Shown here: positions 1 to 12,244 of the stretch, piece by piece
How positions within the stretch are numbered: position 1 is the stretch's first letter
Layout of the letters: each line of letters begins with the position of its first letter
Assembly (NCBI GenBank): GCA_038503065.1
Contig: JBCAMK010000021.1
Coordinates: forward strand, 806,001 to 870,000
Reading direction: 5' to 3'
Length of the DNA stretch: 64,000 nucleotides
Source of the DNA: Paragyromitra xinjiangensis
Taxonomy: Eukaryota; Ascomycota; Pezizomycetes; Pezizales; Discinaceae
The notes under the pieces: generated by a model
What the model saw: only the letters and a program-made list of their open reading frames with translations
Databases searched by the model: none
Told to the model about the DNA's origin: nothing
Position numbers and translations under genes: made by a program

Positions 1-2660
1 ACCAACCAAGTATTTGCGTATTGCATCTACAAGCTCGAGTGATGACCCAAGTGTTTTTAGGCCTGAGCTACGCAAGAAAATTGTAGTGGTTCAGGTTCAC
101 TGTGTGCTATGCGTGTTTCTGGTAATATCGTCAGGCCACCCACAAATCTAGATCTTGAATCGAAGTTAAGCCTCATAGTGAAATTTTGCCTGTCAGTGCG
201 ATGAAAAAGTCCCAGTATTTAAGCTATGGGGGTACTTCATAAACTTTGGTGCCACTGTTCTATCTAATGGCCCTTGGGCTAGCTAGGAATCACTTAGGGC
301 GAACGAGTAAGGACCTTCCACCTTGACAAAAAACATTTGGAGCTAGTGTAACATCATTTCATTGTGGGAAGCCCCAAAGGATCGATGCTGAATTTTCTGT
401 CACCATTGGCCATGAAATATTGTGCTATATGGAGGGTCTTGGTGGAAGTGACTGATTAGTAGGCTCAAATACTGCATCCGTTATAGAGCGCCTAATTATA
501 CCATTATTAAGTTATGAAAACCACGGACGTTCTGTCAACAAATTATAAATGGATTTTCCTACTATCTTTCTTACCCTAGAAGTACAAAATTATGAATCTC
601 TGTTGTAGCATTGCACCCTTAAGGCAGGGCCACTGGTCAAGTTCCGGTAGATGGAAATCATATTAGATGTGGCTACGATTCGGCCATCCTCGATCCAACA
701 ACTGCTTAACAAAAAAATAAGTTTAGTACCTAAGATCCCCACATGATCGCCCACTGCAGTACTAGGAGAGTGCCTATCTAATGGAGGGATGAAATATACC
801 CCGGCTATAACATCCCTGTCCGCCACCCCCAGACACCCCTCTTTTAATGGTTGCCAGCATCCAACACCCAAACTGTGAACTATCAACCACTCAGTACACC
901 AGAAGTCATCCGCTAAAATCCATCATCTCCCTCCTCTCGGAAAATCGTTTTTTTCCAGCACAATCCTAATCTGAATCTGAGTTTCACGAACCAGTCACAG
1001 ATCTTGGTTTCTGTCATAATTGATAGCGGTAGCTCTATACCAGTTGTTGGAGAAGTCTTAGCGTTACGCCTTCCCTAACCTCTGAATGCGAAGCTCTTTT
1101 AGCCACGTGATCCGTACCTCGCACACTTGATAAAGAACTGCCGCCGAGAGGAGAAAAGGTGGCTTATTAATACTGTGGACGCTTAGGTTTCTGAAGCCCA
1201 GCTCGCTAGGTAGTTATTGCATACCTAGATTGGACCTTTCAACTCATTTTTCTCAAGATTGTATCCTGTTCATATCGTTTCGTTTCGTTTCGTTTTCAGT
1301 TTTTATCAGTCAGTTGATACGGCGTTCATGCGGCTTGGGTGTTACTTAGAGCTGCCTCCTTTCTGTCATAGCCTTGTTATGGGCGCTGCGTGGCTCCGGG
1401 GTTTGGTTTCCTTTCTATATCGTAGTCTTATTTCAGACATTTCAGTAACTCGGACCGAATACATTGCATTCCTCCCGAAAGGCGGTTTATAGGTGTAAAA
1501 TTGAATGGGGGATGGGATAGATGCTGACGATTATAAGTGGCCCCATTTGTCTGCATTAATCTACTCACTCTACTACAGAGAACTATACCTAATAAAACAG
1601 GACTCAATGTTAACTAAAAGGTTTCTGGTCGAAATTATGCGGGTTGAGCGCATGAGTACATTTAAATACTTGTTACGTAATCAGTTATTCAATATCGCAA
1701 AATTCCTAATGAAAAGGGGCCTCCTATTGGGCGAGCAAGGCCCAAGATGGTGATGGATAGCACCACCTATCAATATTTAATGTTTTCAGTCATAGGGTGG
1801 CTAGCATGAGCTCATTCCATCCGCTCTGGCATATGATTTATCCACGTCGAATCCCTCTATCCTCAGATACATGTATCTTCCGTGATTCCATCTTTAAATT
1901 ATTCCTCCGATGAGGATGTCATGATCCTCGAATCTTAAGTGGCAACTCTCCTGATGGGCAGATAGCTCTCGGCTTCTAGCGCGATGAGCAGGCTCATCCC
2001 AGTTGTACGGGGGTCAATAGCGGTCTTTTTATCATTCTCCTGATGCTTCCGCGAGAGCTGGGGATAAATGGTTGCCCGGAACCCCCCGGCGTTGGAAGCC
2101 CTAATGTGATGCTCGTTGTGTGGGTTTGAAGATTTCCTGAAACTTTGGATTTTCGCAATTTTGCCCAACTGTTTTTGGGTGTCTAAATTCCTTTACATAT
2201 GTTGGCTCCCGACAAACTCTACGCATTGCTTTAGCGTCGCGGTGGTGAGTAGAAGGAATACGTAGTCTAGCCAAGAGTCCCTCGAAGGCCGAATTTGAAT
2301 TAATCTCACAGGAGCTTGATCCTAATGTCTAGTAGCGCACCAAGTGAGTTCTAAAGAGGAGTGTAAAAAGTAGGTATTGCAGGGAAGAGGGAAAAGGCTA
2401 ACCTCAAGCCTTAGAGTATTATTCCCTGTGAAAGCTTGTTCCCTCACCTTGAACGTCTTCTCGTAAATCTTAACTACCATTTAGTGGGCCTCCATAGGAG
2501 CTGCCACTACTCCTCGCTAAGCGCCGGCTGAAACCTCGTTTTTAAATCCTAGCATGGTTCCCGTGGTTTTCCCTTCTACCTTAAAAACTTTATGTCCTAC
2601 CGTTATTTTGACCTTTCCGTAAATTTCTCTATATAACGATGTATCAGTCCCGTAAGCGCT
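1..2660. other. Gene-poor stretch, no supported gene
   Basis: I see no coding exon that can be defended on either strand. Open frames are under 100 codons, lack recognisable domains and mostly begin at non-ATG codons. A short (CGTTT)n tract lies at 1276-1296 and one TACATGTA palindrome at 1868-1875. The Helitron relic to the right suggests this is old, decayed repeat sequence. Confidence 0.6.
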
Positions 2661-2669
2661 AGTGAATAA

Positions 2670-3150
2670 GAACGCACAATTTGAGCTCTGGATCCTCCTG
2701 GTACAACTGGCAAATATTGTCGAAAATCTCCTGCAAAAAAAACTGAAATGCCGCCAAAAGGATGTTGATTGTCCAGCATATCTTGCAGTGTTCAATCAAC
2801 TGCTTCAAATGCATGACGGTGTTGCATTTGTGCCTCATCCCAAACAATAAGTCTCGTTTAACAAAACATGTCAGCCAACCCTGAGTTTTTCTTGATCCCA
2901 CAAAAGCTATCTTTGTTGAATTTTAAATGTTGAATGAGCTGTTTGGCCTCCTTCCAGCAGGAGTGCAGCTATGCCACTGGACGCAACTGCAAATGCTATA
3001 TTTCCTTTTGCTTGTATGCTGGCCAAGAGAAGATTTTCGAGGAATGTTTTGCCAGTTCCTCCTAGACCATCAAGGAAAAAAGAGTTGGGATCCTTGATTT
3101 ATAGACCCTAAAACTCGACCATATGCCTCTCGTTGCAAATGATTTAAGGA
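2670..3150 (-). pseudogene. Decayed Helitron Pif1-like helicase fragment
   Basis: Reading the minus strand downward from about 3150, three frames together give the ATPase core of the Pif1-like helicase carried by Helitron transposons. A segment ending FFLDGLGGTGKTF (Walker A) lies near 3030-3085. It is followed by the SSGIAALLL-type motif and AHSTFKI. Then comes the Walker B block VWDEAQMQHRHAFE, and [19 protein letters not shown] near 2700-2760. The frame breaks just before Walker A (one extra base near 3072) and again before the WDEA block. An in-frame TGA at 2792-2794 sits where the family has Arg, which fits a CGA to TGA change. No Rep/HUH domain or Helitron end is seen, so this is a non-autonomous relic. 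The family call rests on remembered motifs but several agree in order. Confidence 0.8.
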
Positions 3151-3159
3151 AAGTACCTA

Positions 3160-5199
3160 GTGAATGGATTTCTGGCTCTTTCCAGGTGTTATCAGCAACT
3201 AAATTATGCGAGAAATTGCAGGGTAAAAGGTTAACTTACCTGGGATTAATGCGATCAGAGCATAATCTTTCCACTTCGTGATGCTTTCATTCTACTAGAG
3301 ACTGGCAACGCTATATTTCACGTGTCTTGAATATCTCTTGGTTGCGCTGAGGTGGTCGAAAGTCGCCTGCCGGACCCTAAGACAATGTTTAGATTTGGGT
3401 TTCTCTCCTCCTACATAATTTTCTTATCCATCTTTTCGCTTGCCCTGACTGTTATCGGGTTGGCGGTGTGATACTGGATCCCCGATCATCTTGAGGATCA
3501 CCATGAGCGCCATGTATCATTTTTCTGTTTCTGTTAGACTTCCTCCATGAGCTAGGGGGCTCACGATAAACTCTAACCATCTCTGCTAGAGCTTTTGCGA
3601 GTTCAATTTCACCAGCTTCCCGATTTCCCACTTTCCCCTTCTCACATCCACACCCATCCACCTTGTGTTATGCCAAATATCTTTAATCACGGGGTTGTTA
3701 TTGGTTTCCTTTTCAGCCTTCCCGCCTCTTACTAATCCTACACGTTGTTTTCGCCACCCCGGCAGGCTGCCCACCTCCTGGTCGAAATTCTCATCCCACC
3801 GAGTGACCGGCTATGATTGGAACTTTTGCTATTAATAGTTTGTGGCGAGCACGGGCTGCCTAACAAAAGCAGTTCCGTCGATAGCCTTCACACCGAAAGA
3901 GATAATACCTCCATAGATAAGGTAAGCAGCACACTGTGTTCTAATATAGTGGTATCAATTGTCTCTATGTAGGCTAGAGGGGTCGTCTTAATGATTCCAA
4001 CACCTGAGTCTCCGGAGTATATAATTTTTCGAGTGCGATACTTGCTTTCATGGTTAACTGGACCCTAGCAACGGAGGGTTGTTTGGTGTTCAGGCATATG
4101 TTCAGGCATATGTGCGAGTTCTGGAAACTATCAGATCCAGAAATTAATTAGTTTGGGTGATAGGAACAATACCACAATGTATGGCAAAAAGGCCAGGCTA
4201 GGATCTGCGAGCAGGTCTCGTGCCTGATCTTACCGCTAGAGCCTCCGACGAAAACCCCGGGGATCCAATAGTAGCCCCGGAATTCAAGTCTCACGCTTCT
4301 AGGTCCCCTTTGCCGTATGCTGTGCCGGAGACCCGATCGAAAAGCGGCGACTTAATCTGTGGTAGTGCATCGCTTGTACCTTTTCCCCCATCTTTCGTTT
4401 TTTTTACTTCGGCCTAGCGTAGATAGAACTTGGGAAGGTAGTGATTCAGGAATGCCGTTTCGAGCTTTGCTCTAACAACAACAGGAAGTTGTACTAGGTG
4501 TTTCCCATTTCGAACTAGCGGGGCTTTAAGAGCGGGACTGGCAACTCTGCATCCTATGCAAGATAATTGAGATAGATCATTGTTAGGGATCGATAGCGGG
4601 GTAGGTTTGAGAGGGGGTGGAACATGGTGTGGGGTTGGAATGACAAGGAAAGAAGTTGGATGTAGAAGGACTTGTGGGCCCTGTAAGAATCCTTGGCAAC
4701 GACTTTGGGTTTAGGTGGAACCTTCCTGAATCAAAGAATCAAGAAAGCCCGAGAGCAGGCTGCATTAGGCTCGTGCCCAACCCCACCTATGAGGGCGGGA
4801 CCGGGCACAAGAATTAAGCTCTTTGCGGCTGTTCCAAGGTTAGATTAGTAACGTTTGCTGATCAGGGGTCTTATCACCTGGCTGTACTGTAGTGGGTGAC
4901 CACGTCAGATTTCAATTTTCGATTAACTCTTAAGACTCACACCTAGCACTATCTGCTGAAAATTGAGGTGTTATAGAATATAAAGTATAGCAATGGGATA
5001 GGTAGGATGCGGATCGGCTAGTTGTGGAAGGTTTAGATTATTGAATACGGACTGCTTCTCAGGAGAATTTGGGCCACAAAAATGAGCTAGAGTTCCTGAC
5101 TAAACACAAGACTAACGATCCAATTTTCAGTCCACACCTAACGCCCCAAGAAGGAAGGACTATGCCATAATGTACAAAAATAAAAGAAACTGCTGGATT
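3160..5199. other. Non-coding stretch, no supported gene
   Basis: Only short, overlapping frames without recognisable motifs occur here. Minus-strand frames at 3452-3774 look weakly protein-like but overlap each other in different registers. I found no Helitron terminus. The right end is the 3' flank of the FRG1-like gene. Confidence 0.5.
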
Positions 5200-6128
5200 T
5201 TAATACGCGAATTTGTCATGTTTTCCATGCTTGACTCTGATATCTAATAAAGCCTCATGGAACCGACCCTCTGTTTTAAATCATTAGCTACCGAGTGCAG
5301 GGGGGAAAAGAAAGCAGGTGAATGGCTATCGCGTACCTCTTCTCGCCCTCCTAAGAGTCTTAAGCTGATCATCATCCAGCTTAACCCCCGCCTGCTCTTC
5401 CAACTCCTTCCTCGTAGCCTTATCCCTGATCTTCCCATCTGTTCCTACCTTACTCTTCTTCTTATTCCTCCTTTGCAACCTCACCCTCCACGTCTCCCCA
5501 AACCCTACACTTTCTGCATCTCCACGCAGTTCAATCCCCCCACTACTCTCATCAACACCCACAAATTTCTCCCTCACAGTTTGCAACGCCCACCTCCCAC
5601 CTCCCAGCTCATTCCTCACCATCACGAACTCTTCCTCAGGCGAGATAGCCTCTCTCGTGGCACTCAGGATCCCGTGTTTATCACAGCCCAAATACTTCCC
5701 ATGATGGCTCTTGAACGAGTACTTCTCACTCCCATGGATCTTCGTCGCAACCCACACCTGCTTCACGTCGGTGGGCTCCGCAGTCGATAGGTCATCACTA
5801 ACAACCGTAGTAAGTGCCGAGCCAAAGACCTTGCCTGTGGCATCGCAGGCAAGCGTGATTGGGGTCGAAGCGGAGAAAGCGAAGATTACGGGACCGTTGA
5901 TGTCCTCTTTCGTTATGTTAGAAAATCGTTCTATGTAGGAAGGAGAGAGATCATACCAAGGTCTTCGGAATCAACCCACCCTTCTTCATCTTCGCCCTCG
6001 GCGAGCTTTCGGGATTCGGTAACGGCTTTCTTTGAGGAGCCTTCGCCGGCGGAGTCGTCGGCTGGTTCGGTGGTGCGTTTGCGCTTTTTGACTTTCTTGT
6101 CGCCTTTGAAACGGAGTGCTTTTACCAT
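5200..6128 (-). CDS. FRG1-like protein
   Basis: Three exons (6128-5957, 5906-5337, 5270-5200) give a 270-residue protein, close to the usual family length. Introns are 50 and 66 bp, both GT-AG, with CTAAC just upstream of the first acceptor. The N-terminus is a basic, lysine-rich segment (KKVKKRKR) followed by an acidic stretch. The body is the FRG1 beta-trefoil: DINGPVIFAF, LACDATGKVFGS, AEPTDVKQVWVATKI and HHGKYLGCDKHG. The C-terminus ends with the conserved RFHEALLD...KHDKFAY. FRG1 proteins are nuclear/nucleolar, associate with spliceosomal and RNA-processing complexes and can bind actin; the exact fungal role is unclear. The ATG at 6126-6128 is the only one that opens the conserved frame. 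The third exon is needed to supply the family's C-terminus. Confidence 0.9.
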
Positions 6129-7130
6129 TGTGTTGTGGAAGGACAGGTATGTGCTTGGGTAGCTGCACGAGGCTAGCTAGAATGACGTGAAGTTCGAGCT
6201 TCGGATTGTACTGACGCGAAGGCCGGGTAAGTGTAAATGACTGGAGACGAACCAGGAATATTAACAACCTTATAAAGATCTAGAATTTGACTACCATAAC
6301 TTGGGTTGAAGGCCTATATGTTGCTTGATTAGTGCTCACACGCGTAAAAGTTAGTATTCATAGTTTTCATACGAAGGAAGTGTAACCAAATCCTAGCGGA
6401 ATTACCGAAAAAAAGTCAAGTAATTATAATGTTATAGCTGATTATCCATAAGCTTACCAGCCAAGTACCACGATATCATTTTGTCTGGCAAATATGCCGA
6501 AACCTTATAGTGCCATAGTGCCATAGTTTCCGTATAAAATAAAGCCCAATTCAGCCACCGGGCCAATTAAACCACTAGTTTCTGGCGGCCCTTAACAACA
6601 GACAAAAGGATAGGCTTCGTCCACCATAGAATCCAGAAAATTTTGGGACTGAAGCCAACTAACATGTTCGGGGTTTGCACTTAAGTGACTGTTTCTCCCT
6701 TTCCTGATCACCACCCACCATCCACCCACCATATTGAACACATACCGTCTGTACTCCTCCCCGTCTGCAACTTTCAACTTATATACATCCCACATCTACT
6801 CTCTACTATCAGTCGAATTGAGATACTCATTCAAGAAGGCTTCCGATACATTTCCTTCCCTGGCGAGGACTACAACAATGATGCGAGTGCATGTTAGCAG
6901 GCTTCAAAGGGAGGATGATGGAAGACTACATGCATACGCCTAATCAGAATTTCCGAGTCTTCCAAAAACCATTATTTCATTACACCCCGAAGAACATTCA
7001 CTAATACCAATTCAAAAAACCCCGACAAGCTCCAACCAGGCACGAACATGAAATAACCAAACCTCGAAGGTCGAAGTCGCGAATTAGCAACCACAACACA
7101 AAAGCAAAAACGCATCGAGGGGCCGGAAGG
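6129..7130. other. Intergenic region upstream of the FRG1-like gene
   Basis: Contains the 5' flank and presumed promoter of the minus-strand FRG1-like gene. Short frames at 6592-6943 lie on both strands and show no domain. I see no RNA gene or repeat here. Confidence 0.5.
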
Positions 7131-7135
7131 GAAGC

Positions 7136-7772
7136 TTGACGGATGGCAAAAGCCAGCTGGACAAGAAAGATAATCAGCTTCTTCAGTGGCAGAACATGTT
7201 GTCTACTAGATCCTTCTGGGTTTTCTTTCTATTACCACGTCTATCAGACCCCACCATCGACGAACAATACCGACAGGAACATGTTTCACGGATTAATGCG
7301 AGATTCGCACTATTAGCCGGCTTGAAGTCGTTACAGAAGATATTTACGATAGCCGCGTACGGCAAGACTGTAACGAGGGAGAAATATTTCACGGTTGTCC
7401 GTATCACTGGTTTGGAAGAATTAGGAGAAATTATGGCTGCTGTAACTGCTGCGAGGGTTACAGAAGATGGCAGGATTGACTTACACTCATCCAGACGCCA
7501 CCTCGTCATTCCCAGGAAGTCGCGTTTGATAACGATGAGCCCCAATATTCAACCAGCTGCCGAAGGTAGTAGCGTTGGTAGATCTATGCGGGGATGAGAC
7601 TATTATATTAGTACGCGGATCACGGTGGAAACAAGATTGTTCAGATTTGTTGGCGCTCTGGAGGAAGCCAGGCATTTCGGGGAGGGGACTGATGTCTGAT
7701 TTGAGGGATAGTATTGTGGCGGGAGGATGGGCATTGAGTTGGGTAGCTTTGGTATGGCTGAAGTTGTATTGA
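7136..7772 (+). pseudogene. Possible broken gene, unrecognised
   Basis: Two overlapping plus-strand frames read like one interrupted protein. The first (about 7136-7540; first internal ATG at 7195) contains FALLAGLKSLQKIFTIAAYG and a basic stretch near its end. The second (about 7539-7772) contains PKVVALVDLCGDETIILVRG and ends in a hydrophobic segment, WALSWVALVWLKLY. The frames overlap at 7539-7597 with no room for an intron, so a frameshift is the simplest explanation if the locus is real. I do not recognise the family. It could equally be two chance frames; the strand and frame choice rest only on amino-acid composition. Confidence 0.25.
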
Positions 7773-7774
7773 CA

Positions 7775-8600
7775 GCAGGAGCCCTTGGTAAAGGTTGATG
7801 TGTAAGAAACTACCGAAAAGGTCATGTCTAAGAAGGAAAGTAACGATTACGGTTGCTGCAATATTGATCTCCTGTTTAGCGAGTATCCCCGCAGACTAGA
7901 AGTTGGTGCGGTTTAACCACATGTACACTATAATATCATGAAGTTGGAGCAAATATATATTCTTGTAACGTGGATATTTCGTAAGGAAGTGCTGGCGCGC
8001 GTAAAGTAGTCCTTGCTCAGCCCACATATTCTTGTAAGGCGTTATCCTTATAACCCAAACTCCTATAGGGCGATCATGCTGTATGTATTACAATATTTTG
8101 GCGTTATTAGCTTTGTAGAAAAGAGGTTGCTACAATGGCGCTTGAGTGGTATTGGCGCTTCATTCCTCGAAAGGAAAAAGCTCAGAGATAAACTTATTAC
8201 TATGCAGAGAAGGGGTTACTACCCAACACTTAGACACCACCAATTCTTTTTACAGAGAGGAACATAATTATTGATAACATGCCACAATAAATTTTCCAGT
8301 TCATGGACAACCCTGACCCTAAATATTTAGAGATCCCCACCTATAGTAACCGGGCGGCACCCACCGAGTGCCGACGAGAGCCGCCAAGAAAGTCTACATT
8401 AAGGCGCGGGGTCACAGTTCTGCCCCACGAAAGAACATCTACGGAGGTTTCCGATAAGGTACCAGGGTCTAGCCCAAGCATTCTTTAAATAATGTGGGAA
8501 GTCGCATATGCGAACGTACGATACCAGACCGCTCACCATTCTCAAATAACCCCCAATCATATCTGCACCTCCAGAAAGAAAAACAAAGCTCTACCAAAAA
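7775..8600. other. Intergenic region upstream of the dioxygenase gene
   Basis: No exon can be supported. The frame at 8013-8267 is short and without motifs. The stretch just before 8602 (A-rich, ending CCAAAAAAATGACC) is the probable 5' untranslated region of the dioxygenase. Confidence 0.45.
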
Positions 8601-8601
8601 A

Positions 8602-10025
8602 ATGACCTACGGAAAAGCAGATCCAGTTACCGTGAGTCTTGAAGCGCTACAGTCAGGTAGGTGCGTTATCCAGTTTAAGCTTCAGTGGTTTCTAACACCC
8701 CCGTAAAGGCACAGTGGATTTCGCTTCTCTGGAGGCTGCGTTTGGTCCTGACTCCCTGGGTATTATTGTTGTTAGTGGGCTTCCGGAGAAGTTTGTGGCG
8801 CTGAGACGCCGGCTTCTTTCGTATGCTTCGCATTTGGGGAATCTTCCGACGGGTGAGCTTAAGGGGTTGGAGTGTCCAGAGGCGAAGTATTTAGTCGGGT
8901 GGTATGTATCAGTCTGTTCAGACACTGTCTTTGGGTATTTGTGTCTTTAGCATAGAAGCTGGTCTCACAAGGAGGATAGGTCATGCGGTAAAGAAAAACT
9001 CGCAAACAACCGCGCAGACACCCTCAAAGGCAGCTACTACGTTAACTGTGCTTTTTATAAAGACCCGTCTCTAGATGGCGCAGACGGTGATTATCCGGAT
9101 TTGCCGGAATATACTAAGGGGAATATTTGGCCGAGAGACGGACTGTTGTTAGGGTTTAGAGAGACATTCCAGGAACTGGTGGGTATAAGGAGAGGGGAGA
9201 GGGGAGAGGGGAGAAAGGTTTGAGAGCTGACGAGCCTGAGAGATAGTGTACGCTGATTATCGATACTGCAGGACTAGTTGCCCGAGTGAGTCCATAACCC
9301 CAAAACCCCATTTGGAGAGAAACTAACAAACACAGGCATGCGATAAATACGGTAACCCTTCCCCTCCAACTTAATAACCACCATACCTAAACACCCCACT
9401 AGCACAAAAACACATCGAAAACTACACCCCCGGCTACCTCGAACACGTCGTGGCAACCTCCACCACAACCAAAGCCCGTCTCCTCCACTACTTCCCCCCA
9501 CCCCCCACCGCACCCAACACCACCGAAGACGAATCCGACCTCGACAGCTGGTGCGGTACACATCTCGACCACGGATGTCTCACGGGTCTCACATCCGCCA
9601 TGTACGTCGACGAGGGTTCCCAAACCCTCGATATCGCCTCAAATGGCGTGGACTTACCGGAGCTTGAAAGCGCTCCGGATCCAGACGCAGGACTATATAT
9701 TAAGGATCGACACGGCGGGATCGTGAAGGTTGGGATTCCGAGGGATTGTTTGGCGTTTCAGACTGGAGAGGCGTTGGAGGTTATTACCGAGGGGAGGTTT
9801 AAGGCTGTGCCGCATTTTGTGAGGGGGTGTAGGGAGAGTAAGGCGGGGGGTGTGGCGAGGAATACGATTGCTGTTTTTACACGTGAGTTTGCTTTTTTTG
9901 GTTGAGATGGGTGGGAATGGTTGTGCTGATAGGGGCGAGCAGAACCGAATCTTTATGAGAAGGTGGATAAGGAGCGGGATTTTGCGGCGTTTGCGAAGGA
10001 GATTGTGGAGAAGAATACTACGTAG
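8602..10025 (+). CDS. 2-oxoglutarate/Fe(II)-dependent dioxygenase
   Basis: Seven exons: 8602-8656, 8709-8901, 8980-9178, 9247-9285, 9336-9351, 9403-9882 and 9943-10025. They give 354 residues with all phases matching. The protein resembles the fungal iron/ascorbate oxidoreductase-like family of unknown substrate. It starts with a short strand-rich cap (GTVDFASLEAAFG, LGIIVVSGLP). It then has GWSCGKEKL and LKGSYYVNC, and a jelly roll with the iron ligands of HLDHG (His and Asp) and the later His of AVPHFVRG. The Arg of ARNTIAVF is the likely 2-oxoglutarate anchor. The C-terminal tail QPNLYEKVD is typical of the group. The fifth exon is only 16 nt long. The acceptor at 8979 was preferred over nearer AGs because it alone restores GWSCGKEKL. 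No neighbouring pathway genes indicate a substrate. Confidence 0.88.
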
Positions 10026-10841
10026 GCTAGGGTGAATGTGCCTTGTGTGTATCTTGGTTTTAGGATATCCTGTGGTTATAGTACGATGGAATAGATGGCT
10101 AGAGGACGAACATTTACAGGAACAGTCAACCAAAATTTAGTATCCCCACAAGTATACAAGTGATCAGGTTCGTGTCTAGGGGTAATAAAAGGCTGGACGG
10201 AGCCAAAACAGAAAAAAGTCCACGGTGAAGAGAGAGAAGCGGAAAGGAAGAACCAGCAATATCCTCCCACCCGTACCGTTGAGGACAACGATATCCTACA
10301 AAGACATATAGCTTTGGAGCGAAAACCACTGCCTCGATGTGTGCAGCCATTCAAAGACAAATCTCAATCACAATATTCTGCTTGGGCAATACCCGAGTGA
10401 CCGTTCATGAGCCGCCAAGAGCCATCACGTGATCTTAAAAATTAAAGAATAAGAAGAGAAAAAAGAAAAGATACGGACAAGAAGAAAAGTCTTGAAAACT
10501 GCAAAACTTTCCACCAAACCACCATTCGGATCCTAATTCAAATATCAAAAGCCCAGAATCCGGCTTATCGCTACTACACAAGATAAGAACCAATTCATCG
10601 GAGTTATCAAAGTGACGTTTCCCGATTAATAAATTTATTCCCCGGATCCGCGTCGTCTCCGACATAAAAAAAAAACTCCCGACGCAACCTTCTCCGCCGC
10701 ATCTCATCCCTCCCGTCGTTCCCCCCCCTCCAACCCCACGTAACCAATTGCACCCACGGTCAACCCCCCGACCCCTCATCGCCCCCCTCATCGCGTTCTT
10801 CTTCACCCTCCGGAGCTTTCGCCCGCAGCGGCGGGATTGCC
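10026..10841. other. Intergenic and promoter region of the mitochondrial carrier
   Basis: No gene is supported. From about 10660 the plus strand is C/CT-rich (CCTCCCGTCGTTCCCCCC and similar), typical of a filamentous-fungal promoter or 5' untranslated region. Frames on the minus strand at 10076-10360 and 10435-10914 show no domain. Confidence 0.5.
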
Positions 10842-12244
10842 ATGTCACTGGGATCACGAATATCAAATTTCTTCTCCGGATCCTCGTCCTCGAGCACCAC
10901 CTCCGAGACTCCACTGAAGAAGAGTCTTATCTCAACAACAACTAGCGATGATCACACGGCTGCAATGGGTAGGGGAGAGTCGATGTCCGTTCATCCGCCC
11001 ATCTTTGAAGACCATGAAGCGCGGCGACCACCATATCTACATGTTTGTCCACCTACCCACTCCCTCCCCGTCCTCCTCGAGTTTCACCATTGAAAACCAG
11101 ATACTGGTGAAATCATCTACTGACAGGAGTACTCTGAATAGTGCATGCTCGCCGGCGGCCTGGGCGGCAGCACCGGCGACATCCTAATGCATTCTCTCGA
11201 CACTGTTAAAACTCGCCAACAGGGTGCTCCCAACACCCTTAAGTACGCCACCATGTCCGATGCCTACCTCACCATCTTCCGCGAGGAGGGTTTCCGACGA
11301 GGTCTTTATAGTGGGATTGCTCCCGCTTTCATGGGGTCTCTCCCTGGAACTATAATCTTCTTCGGCACCTACGAGTACTCGAAACGTCACCTCATCGATG
11401 CTGGGTGTCCGGAACATCTCGCGTACCTTACCGGAGGTCTTGTCGGTGACTTGTTTGCGTCTATCATTTATGTACCCTCCGAGGTGCTGAAAACGAGACT
11501 GCAGCTGCAGGGGAGGTACAATAATCCATACTTCAAGAGCGGGTATAATTACCGTGGGACCGTGGATGCGACAAGGACAATTATCAGGAGGGAGGGGCCA
11601 GCAGCACTGTTTTATGGGTATAAAGCGACGATTATGAGGGATTTGCCGTTCAGCGCGCTGCAGTTTGCGTTTTATGAGCAGTTTCAGAAATGGGCGAAGG
11701 AGTGGGTTGGAGGGAGGGATATTGGGTTATCGTTGGAGATTGCGACGGGAGCGATGGCGGGCGGGTTGGCGGGAACGATCACATGTCCTTTAGGTTTGTT
11801 GGAATTCTATTTTTTTTTAGAGATGATTAAGCTAATGGTACCACAGACGTCGTCAAAACGCGAATACAAACCCAAGTACGCACTCCTACATCCCCTTCTA
11901 CCAATCCACCACCATTACAACGCCGTCCCTTCAGCACCCTTCTCCCCCAATCAACGCTCCACCCTCCTCCTCCACCCCAACCTCAGAGCCAACTGCGACC
12001 AATATCAACCTCCTCCCCCTCGACAACCTCACCTCCGAAATCAGGACCTTTAAAATTCAACACATCCTCAATCCTCGAGGGTCTCAAGCTACTCTACAAA
12101 ACAGAGGGAATCCAAGGCTGGTTCCGCGGAGTTGGTCCAAGAGCTGTCTGGACAAGCGTACAGAGCGGGACAATGTTAGTGCTATACCAGTACCTGTTGA
12201 AGCGGATGGAGAGGTGGGATGAAAGTCGGGTTGTAGATCTGTAG
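10842..12244 (+). CDS. Mitochondrial carrier, Mme1-like
   Basis: Three exons (10842-11042, 11142-11793, 11847-12244) encode 416 residues. Three carrier repeats are visible with signature motifs HSLDTVKTRQQG, VPSEVLKTRLQ and CPLDVVKTRIQ. The sequence around them (AGGLGGSTGD, FFGTYEYSKR, FYGYKATIMRDLPFSALQFAFYE, WFRGVGPRAVWTSVQSGTM) closely matches the yeast YMR166C/Mme1 group. Yeast Mme1 exports magnesium from the mitochondrial matrix across the inner membrane. A Ser/Thr-rich N-terminus of about 65 residues precedes repeat 1. A Pro/Ser/Gln-rich insertion of about 60 residues sits in repeat 3 after VVKTRIQTQV. Exon 1 runs through a GTAGGG (10969) that would break phase; the donor used is GTTTGT at 11043. 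Substrate assignment is by family only. Confidence 0.9.

Noticed and set aside
5200..12244. Secondary-metabolite cluster around the dioxygenase
   Set aside because: Neighbours are an FRG1-like protein and a mitochondrial carrier; there is no synthase, P450 or dedicated transporter or regulator.
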